Shown: in pieces, positions 15,058-19,492 of the stretch
Layout: every line of letters starts with the position of its first letter
How positions within the stretch are numbered: the stretch's first letter is position 1
DNA from: Bifidobacterium breve
GTDB taxonomy: Bacteria; Actinomycetota; Acidimicrobiia; Acidimicrobiales; Ilumatobacteraceae
Assembly: GCA_945896935.1 (NCBI GenBank)
Contig: CAMDER010000017.1
Span: 1-19,492 of the forward strand
Length of the DNA: 19,492 nt
Direction: 5' to 3'
Program-made: the position numbers and the translations under genes
The notes under the pieces: model-generated
What the model was told of the DNA's origin: nothing
Seen by the model: only the letters and a program-made list of their open reading frames with translations
Databases searched by the model: none

Positions 15058-15077
15058 AGGTGACCGTACGGTAACCT
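15058..15077. promoter_or_regulatory. Near-perfect 20-bp palindrome upstream of the solute-binding protein gene
   Basis: AGGTGACCGTACGGTAACCT has a perfect 10-bp core (ACCGTACGGT) and matching AGGT/ACCT ends, with only one mismatched pair. It lies 55 bp before the start codon, inside the 174-bp leader between the crotonase and solute-binding protein genes. An 18-of-20 paired dyad at this place suggests a dimeric repressor site (for example TetR- or GntR-like), but no regulator is encoded nearby. No convincing -35/-10 pair could be fixed; TATAGG around 15043 is a weak candidate. Confidence 0.4.
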
Positions 15078-15120
15078 GACATCTTCCAATCCAAAGGGGC
15101 ACCCGCCCCGTATCTCCATA

Positions 15121-15127
15121 GGGGGAG
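15121..15127 (+). promoter_or_regulatory. Ribosome-binding site of the solute-binding protein gene
   Basis: GGGGGAG lies five bases before ATG 15133 and fixes this start. A short hairpin (GGGGC / GCCCC, 15096-15109) lies just upstream in the leader and could stabilise the messenger; its role is inference. Confidence 0.6.
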
Positions 15128-15132
15128 AAAAT

Positions 15133-16515
15133 ATGCAGAAGTCACGCGCACGTCGCGTTGGTGCTCTTCTCGTCGGTCTTGCAATCGTGGGCGCTTCAGC
15201 CTGCGGCGGCGACGACGGTGAAGCAGTCACCACCGAGGCACCAACAGCAAGCGAAGCTCCATCAAGCGAAGCTCCAGCAACCGATGCTCCAGCAGCAGGT
15301 GGTGAACTTGAAGGAATGAAGGGTACGACACCTAAGGGTGCCGAGATCAGCGACGAATGGCTCGCTCTCGTTTCGGATTACTGGGTATCACTCGGTAACG
15401 AAGCATTGGCCGACTTTAACTACGCCGCTGAAGCTTATGACGCCGCCATTGTTATCGCATTGGCTGTTGAAAAGGCTGGCACCGACGGTGCTGCACACGC
15501 CGACGAAATTGTCGGCATCACCAAGGACGGCACCAAGTGCACGACCTTTGCTGATTGCATGGCGATCATCGCTGACGGTGGCGACCCGGACTATGACGGC
15601 TTGTCAGGTCCTCACGAATTCAATGGCAATGGTGAGCCCCTCGAAGGCAGCTACGCCATGCTTGAATTCGGTGCCGACAACCGCATCACCGATGCTTCAA
15701 ACGAGAACCTGATTGCTGCTTCGGCTCCCGAATCAGCCATCGTTGAGTTGGGTACCACGACATCAACTCGCGCCGGTGACGGTCAGTTGCATATTGGTGC
15801 GCTTCTTCCCGAAACCGGAAGCTTGGCGTTCCTTGGTGCTCCCGAGTACGCCGGTCTCGTGTACGCAATCAACGAAATCAACACTGCCGGTGGCGTGTTG
15901 GGCAAAGACGTTCTGTACACCCAAGGCGACTCGGGCGATACATCAACTGACATTGCTTCAACCACCTCTGACCGTTTGATCAGCGAAGGCGTTGACGCCA
16001 TCGTTGGCGCCGCTTCATCTGGTGTGACCCTGACCGTGATTGACAAGATCACTGCCGCTGGAATCACCATGTTCAGCCCAGCAAACACCAGCCCCGCACT
16101 CAGCGATTACGCTGACGACAACTTGTACTTCCGTAACGCTCCGGCCGACGGACTGCAGGGTGCCGTTGTGGCTAACCAGATCATCGAAGACGGAAACGCT
16201 TCGGTCTACATCATGAATCTTGATGACGCATACGGCAACGGCATCGCCGCTGTTGTGAAGGACGTTCTTGAGGCTGCTGGTGTAGAAGTTAAGGGTGTTA
16301 AGGCATACGACCCGACAGCAGCATCATTTGACGCTGAAGTTGGCGAAATTGTGGCCGCTGACCCCGACGCCATTGTGTTGGTCTCGTTCGACGAAGGTAG
16401 CCGCATCTTGCGTACCGCCGTTGAAAGCGGAATCGGCCCGAAGGTCAAGAAGTGGTACGGCACCGATGGCAACATGGGTAACGCACTTGGAGAAAACTTC
16501 GACACTGGTAAGTGA
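15133..16515 (+). CDS. Circularly permuted branched-chain amino acid-type ABC solute-binding lipoprotein
   Basis: A 460-residue lipoprotein. It has a signal peptide with a lipobox ending at Cys24 (VGASAC), then an acidic Ala/Pro/Thr linker with EAP repeats to about residue 57. Residues 59-186 (EGMKGTTPKG, DFNYAAEAYDAAIVIALAVEKAG, the C136/C142 pair in KCTTFADC, DYDGLSGPHEFNGNGEP, YAMLEFGADN) correspond to the part that normally ends a LivJ/Peripla_BP_6 protein. A second Ser/Thr/Ala-rich linker (about 187-215) follows. Residues 217-460 (LHIGALLPETGSLAFLG, IVGAASSGVTLTVIDKI, FSPANTSP, FDAEVGEIVAADPDAIVLVSFDEGSR, WYGTDGNMGNALGENF) are the normal N-terminal part. The protein stops where a normal one continues into EGMKGT. 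It probably serves the liv transporter encoded convergently. Confidence 0.93.
   Translation: MQKSRARRVGALLVGLAIVGASACGGDDGEAVTTEAPTASEAPSSEAPATDAPAAGGELEGMKGTTPKGAEISDEWLALVSDYWVSLGNEALADFNYAAEAYDAAIVIALAVEKAGTDGAAHADEIVGITKDGTKCTTFADCMAIIADGGDPDYDGLSGPHEFNGNGEPLEGSYAMLEFGADNRITDASNENLIAASAPESAIVELGTTTSTRAGDGQLHIGALLPETGSLAFLGAPEYAGLVYAINEINTAGGVLGKDVLYTQGDSGDTSTDIASTTSDRLISEGVDAIVGAASSGVTLTVIDKITAAGITMFSPANTSPALSDYADDNLYFRNAPADGLQGAVVANQIIEDGNASVYIMNLDDAYGNGIAAVVKDVLEAAGVEVKGVKAYDPTAASFDAEVGEIVAADPDAIVLVSFDEGSRILRTAVESGIGPKVKKWYGTDGNMGNALGENFDTGK
15249..15278 (+). repeat. Two tandem 15-bp units coding the EAP linker
   Basis: AAGCGAAGCTCCATC (15249-15263) is followed directly by AAGCGAAGCTCCAGC (15264-15278), differing at two end positions. 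They encode Ser-Glu-Ala-Pro-Ser/Ala steps of the low-complexity linker after the lipidated Cys. Such slippage repeats are common in lipoprotein linkers. Confidence 0.7.
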
Positions 16516-16546
16516 TCAACTCGATCATTAACTAGTGAGGAACTGG

Positions 16547-16577
16547 AAAGGCCCCCGGGAAACCGGGGGCCTTTTCT
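16547..16577 (+). terminator. Strong intrinsic terminator after the solute-binding protein gene
   Basis: A perfect 12-bp stem (AAAGGCCCCCGG / CCGGGGGCCTTT) closes on a GAAA tetraloop and is followed by a T-rich tract (TTTTCTATT). It begins 31 bp after the stop codon at 16515. It should end transcription of the solute-binding protein gene. The A-run on the other side means it could also act on transcripts coming from livF. Confidence 0.92.
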
Positions 16578-16588
16578 ATTCTCGCTTT

Positions 16589-16646
16589 AGTTTTTCTGGT
16601 GGCGAAAACCGGGCGTATTGCGGCCATTTCTGCCACCAGAAAAACT
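16589..16646. terminator. Perfect 15-bp inverted repeat at the livF 3' end, probable terminator
   Basis: AGTTTTTCTGGTGGC (16589-16603) and its exact reverse complement GCCACCAGAAAAACT (16632-16646) enclose 28 bases. The repeat begins three bases after the livF stop codon, so it should fold in the 3' end of the liv operon messenger. The T-run lies within the arm and not after it, so it is not a textbook terminator. It could be an mRNA 3'-end stabiliser or bidirectional terminator. Confidence 0.6.
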
Positions 16647-16649
16647 TAG

Positions 16650-17387
16650 TCAGCCACCTGAGGACTTCGCCAACGTCCCGAGATACAGCTCAATGACATT
16701 GGGATCTCCGAGTAATTCGCGTCCGCTTCCCGTGTAAGCGCTCCGACCTTGATCGAGAACATATCCCCGATTCACTACTTGTAAGCAACGTCGGGCATTC
16801 TGTTCAACCATCAAGATGGCGACACCTGTTGAGTTGATCGTACGGCATTGTACAAATACTTCATCTTGGAGCGCCGGAGACAATCCAGCGGATGGTTCGT
16901 CCAGAAGCAGGATTTTTGGTTCGAGCATAAGAGCACGACCCATAGCCACCATTTGTCTCTCCCCTCCTGATAACGCTCCAGCTCGTTGTGCAGAGCGATC
17001 GCCAAGCTTTGGAAAAAGACTGACAACGTAATCGAAGCGATCATGAAACACCGAGGGCTTCAAGAAGCAACCCATTTCTAGGTTCTCTTTAACAGTCAGA
17101 CTTGGGAAGACATTCTTATTTTGCGGCACATAGCCAACGCCCATCGGAACTAACTCGTGGGCCTTACGACCGGTAATATCTTGGCCCATCAATGTCACGG
17201 TTCCCGAACGCACTTTGCACTGTCCCAACACTGCTTTGAGCAGAGTTGATTTTCCAGCACCATTTGGTCCGATGATGCCCACAAATTCACCGGCATTAAC
17301 CACGACATCGCAGCCATTCAAAATATTGACTTCGGGAATATACCCAGCTACGAGATCCGAACTCCGAAGGATTGCAGTATCTTCCAT
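16650..17387 (-). CDS. livF: Branched-chain amino acid ABC transporter ATP-binding protein LivF
   Basis: A 245-residue ABC ATPase, one of the two nucleotide-binding subunits that power uptake through LivHM. Walker A is GPNGAGKST (40-48), the Q-loop lies in VPQNKNVFPSLTV, the signature is LSGGERQ (139-145) and Walker B is ILLLDEPSAGLSP (159-171). The switch region reads MVEQNARR, with Gln where many ABC ATPases have His, which is normal for LivF. I choose ATG 17387, overlapping the livG stop by one base (TGATG) with GGAGG seven bases upstream; GTG 17390 is the alternative. It is the last gene of the liv operon and converges on the solute-binding protein gene. Confidence 0.95.
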   Translation of the reverse strand: MEDTAILRSSDLVAGYIPEVNILNGCDVVVNAGEFVGIIGPNGAGKSTLLKAVLGQCKVRSGTVTLMGQDITGRKAHELVPMGVGYVPQNKNVFPSLTVKENLEMGCFLKPSVFHDRFDYVVSLFPKLGDRSAQRAGALSGGERQMVAMGRALMLEPKILLLDEPSAGLSPALQDEVFVQCRTINSTGVAILMVEQNARRCLQVVNRGYVLDQGRSAYTGSGRELLGDPNVIELYLGTLAKSSGG

Positions 17388-18259
17388 CACTCCTCCTCCA
17401 ACAACGATTGACCCTGACGAGTACCCAAGTAAGCATCAATGACGGCAGAATTCTTAGCGATGTCATCGGGCGTACCTTCAGCGATGATTCGACCCTCGGC
17501 CATCACAATGACCCAATCAGAAACATCATGGACCATATCCATATCGTGCTCGACGAAAAGTACTGTCATTCCTTGATCGCGTAAACCACGAATGTGTTCA
17601 TTAAGACTCTGCTTCAGCGCAGGATTGACGCCAGCCATTGGTTCATCGAGCATGACGAGGGTTGGGTTCGTCATCAGAGCTCGAGCCATTTCTAGCAATT
17701 TTCGTTGGCCCCCAGATAACGCGCCAGCGTATTCATCTCGCATGTGGCTCATTTGAAAACGGGTTAATAGTTCATCGGCACGCTCGGTGATCTCATCTTC
17801 TTGGCCTTTCCACACGGCAGAGAATAGGCCATTCCACCACTTCTCACCTTTTTGATCCGTGGCTCCTAAACGCATGTTTTCAATCACCGATAACTTCGTG
17901 AGACTTTTTGTGAGTTGAAATGTGCGGACCATGCCAAGAGTTGCGGTCCGATGAGACGCAACCTTGCTCATGTCTTTTCCTTGAAATGTCCAGGATCCTG
18001 AGTTGGGTTGATCAAAACCCGTCAGCAGATTAAAAAATGTCGTCTTGCCGGCCCCATTAGGACCGATCAACGCTGTGATGGAACCCTCTTGCACTTCAAA
18101 GTGGTCAACATCGACCGCAATGATTCCACCAAACTCCCGACGAATATTGTCAGCGGTCAAAATAGGATGTGGCTTGCATGCGCCTGGTGCACGCTCAACA
18201 TCTCGTAGAGACTGCCGCGCTTTGGTCGCCACTTCGCCATATGTCCGTTCAACGTCCAT
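17387..18259 (-). CDS. livG: Branched-chain amino acid ABC transporter ATP-binding protein LivG
   Basis: A 290-residue ABC ATPase. Walker A is GPNGAGKTT (66-74), followed by VRTFQLTKSLTKLSVIENM, which carries the Q-loop Gln. The signature is LSGGQRK (181-187), Walker B is LVMLDEPMAGVNP (201-213) and the switch His is His238 in FVEHDMD. The MAGVNP block is typical of LivG. ATG 18259 has AAGGAG ten bases upstream and is preferred to an in-frame TTG at 18286. About 32 residues precede the first family strand (ILTADNIRREFGG), a longer N-terminus than usual. The gene overlaps the livM 3' end by 11 nt. Confidence 0.95.
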   Translation of the reverse strand: MDVERTYGEVATKARQSLRDVERAPGACKPHPILTADNIRREFGGIIAVDVDHFEVQEGSITALIGPNGAGKTTFFNLLTGFDQPNSGSWTFQGKDMSKVASHRTATLGMVRTFQLTKSLTKLSVIENMRLGATDQKGEKWWNGLFSAVWKGQEDEITERADELLTRFQMSHMRDEYAGALSGGQRKLLEMARALMTNPTLVMLDEPMAGVNPALKQSLNEHIRGLRDQGMTVLFVEHDMDMVHDVSDWVIVMAEGRIIAEGTPDDIAKNSAVIDAYLGTRQGQSLLEEE

Positions 18260-19259
18260 CGAATGCCATCTCCTTTCGATTTCCAAACACTCCCTGAGGT
18301 CGATAGACCATCAAAAGGATCAATGTGATGCCGATCAGGATGAAGTTCAATTGCCCAACTTGAGTCGATTTCATAATTGTGACATTGCCGATGCTCACTG
18401 GATCTTTAGCGACTTGTCGCAAGAAATTGTCCATAAAGGTAAACAATCCCCAGAACATCATGGACCCAACGATTGAACCTGAAACCTTGGCAACCCCGCC
18501 CAAAACCAGCGCCGTCAAGATGTAAAAGGTGAGATCGCGACTGTAGTTATCTGGTTGCACGCTTCCGCGGTCAAGGGCGAAAATCATTCCGGAAACAGTG
18601 CCAATAACTCCCCCAAGAATAAGAGATTGCATTTTGTAGGAATACACGTTCTTACCAAGTGACTTCACGGCATCCTCATCCTCACGGATGGCCTTGAGGA
18701 CACGACCCCAAGGTGATTTCATCAACTTGTAAACGACGAAACCAAAAACCGCCACGATCAGCCATCCGACGATGAGCACCCATAATTCACGACCAGTGAA
18801 CTTGAACGGCCAAAAACCATACTGATCAGCTTCTTCGATACCGAAGTCATTGCCAAGCGCACGGAAACTACTTGAGAAACCGTTGATGCCGTCACTTCCG
18901 CCGAAATAAGTTTTGAACTTTACGGAACGCACGACTAAACGAATAATCTCTGCCGAAGCGATGGTGACGATTGCCAGATAATCGGCACGGAGACGAAGGG
19001 TCGGGATTCCCATGAGCAATCCCAACACGACTGAAAACAAAATTCCAAGAGGAATGCCCCACCAGAACGAGATATCAAAATAGTGGGCAGTCATACCGAG
19101 TCCATAGGCGCCACAAGCCATGAAACCCGCCTGACCGAAGTTCAAGAGCCCGGTGTAGCCGAATTGCACATTCAACCCCAGTGCGGCAATGGCGAAATAC
19201 ACGGCGTTGATTCCGATGAAGCCCTTGAGGCTGTTTTCAAGAATGAGATTCCAATCCAT
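18249..19259 (-). CDS. livM: Branched-chain amino acid ABC transporter permease LivM
   Basis: A 336-residue inner-membrane permease with many hydrophobic helices. It carries the LivM markers LNVQFGYTGLLNFGQAGFMACGAYG (29-53), the loop GIPTLRLRADYLAIVTIASAEIIR, and the ATPase-contacting segment SPWGRVLKAIREDEDAVKSLGKNV. The C-terminus YRPQGVFGNRKE is also typical. With LivH it forms the membrane channel of the transporter. The start is ATG 19259, two bases after the livH stop (TAG 19262-19264 on the minus strand), so translation is probably coupled. A hydrophilic loop (GSDGINGFSSSFRALGNDFGIEEADQYGFWPF) lies where substrate-binding-protein contacts usually occur; that role is inference. Confidence 0.95.
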   Translation of the reverse strand: MDWNLILENSLKGFIGINAVYFAIAALGLNVQFGYTGLLNFGQAGFMACGAYGLGMTAHYFDISFWWGIPLGILFSVVLGLLMGIPTLRLRADYLAIVTIASAEIIRLVVRSVKFKTYFGGSDGINGFSSSFRALGNDFGIEEADQYGFWPFKFTGRELWVLIVGWLIVAVFGFVVYKLMKSPWGRVLKAIREDEDAVKSLGKNVYSYKMQSLILGGVIGTVSGMIFALDRGSVQPDNYSRDLTFYILTALVLGGVAKVSGSIVGSMMFWGLFTFMDNFLRQVAKDPVSIGNVTIMKSTQVGQLNFILIGITLILLMVYRPQGVFGNRKEMAFDGR

Positions 19260-19261
19260 GA

Positions 19262-19492
19262 CTAACCAACCCTCTGTGCTCGACCCAGGATGCCCTGTGG
19301 CCTGAGCAATAGAACCAAAATTAAGACCAGCAAAGCCGGCGCTGTCTTCAACTCTGTCGGTACAACCAGACTTGATACTTCGACCATGACGCCGACGACA
19401 AAACCGCCCACCAAAGCGCCGAAGGCGCTACCCAGTCCACCCAAGGTGATACCGGCAAATAATAAGAAGAGCAGGCGGCCTCCCATATCAAA
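19262..19492 (-). CDS. livH: Branched-chain amino acid ABC transporter permease LivH, C-terminal part (5' end outside window)
   Basis: The frame is open to the end of the window, so only the last 76 residues are visible. They include the conserved ITLGGLGSAFGALVGGFVVGVMVEVSS helix pair, where the Gly-rich GGxGxxxGAxxGG pattern is a LivH hallmark. They end in the final hydrophobic helix and the LLRPQGILG tail shared by LIV permeases. An ATG at 19486 is internal to the gene, not its start. The stop is TAG, two bases before livM. Any solute-binding gene upstream of livH would lie outside the window. Confidence 0.92.
   Translation of the reverse strand, partial: FDMGGRLLFLLFAGITLGGLGSAFGALVGGFVVGVMVEVSSLVVPTELKTAPALLVLILVLLLRPQGILGRAQRVG

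Noticed and set aside
15249..15300. Repeated EAP-coding units as a possible CRISPR or regulatory repeat
   Set aside because: The units are short, in frame and encode an ordinary low-complexity lipoprotein linker.
15133..16515. Reading the binding-protein gene as a pseudogene or as two fused fragments
   Set aside because: The frame is intact over 460 codons with signal peptide, ribosome-binding site and terminator. The two blocks are complementary, with no missing or repeated part.
15133..16515. An assembly chimera producing the swapped order
   Set aside because: A single mis-join cannot give signal-C-N in frame with a proper stop and terminator. Two in-frame joins at fold boundaries would be needed. 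It is not fully excluded, so read mapping is proposed in the finding.

Overview
The window looks like chromosomal DNA of an actinobacterium with roughly balanced GC. The clearest lineage markers are a DUF3151-type protein, a GuaB1-type IMP-dehydrogenase relative with CBS domains that begins MKFLNETPPPYDLTYNDVF, and a lipoprotein solute-binding protein with an acidic, Ala/Pro/Thr-rich linker. Frequent GTG/TTG starts, 4-nt stop/start overlaps and convergent genes that run into each other suggest a compact genome. An Acidimicrobiia-like origin is my guess, from general resemblance only. I saw no tRNA, rRNA, insertion sequence, phage gene or CRISPR array.

Layout. At 1-408 (+) is the 3' end of a Cys/Trp-rich conserved protein, directly abutting typA/bipA (minus). 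typA is preceded by a small charged protein, and further upstream lies a minus-strand run of DUF3151 protein, MobA-like nucleotidyltransferase, rhodanese and RNase D. From 5402 to 8455 come a small membrane protein (+), an alpha/beta hydrolase (-), a histidine phosphatase (+) and an M18 aminopeptidase (+). From 8437 to 11220 is a tightly packed minus-strand set, guaB1-cmk-plsC. At 11252-12933 (+) an alpha/beta hydrolase is coupled to a full-length Sua5-type threonylcarbamoyl-AMP synthase. From 12896 to 14958 (-) are a crotonase-family enzyme, a nitroreductase and a J-domain protein.

The last part, 15000-19492, is a branched-chain amino acid (LIV/HAAT-type) ABC transporter locus. The solute-binding lipoprotein is on the plus strand with its own leader and a strong terminator. 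The livH(partial)-livM-livG-livF operon converges on it from the minus strand.

The outstanding observation is the solute-binding protein itself. It appears to be a natural circular permutation of the Peripla_BP_6/LivJ-type fold. After the lipoprotein signal and linker comes the segment that normally forms the C-terminal third (EGMKGT...YAAEAYDA...KCTTFADC...DYDGLSGPHEF). This is followed by a second Ser/Thr-rich linker and then by the segment that normally forms the N-terminal two thirds (LHIGALLPETGSLAFLG...WYGTDGNMGNALGENF). The gene stops exactly where the normal protein would run on into EGMKGT. No block of the fold seems to be missing, so this reads as a reordered protein and not a broken gene.
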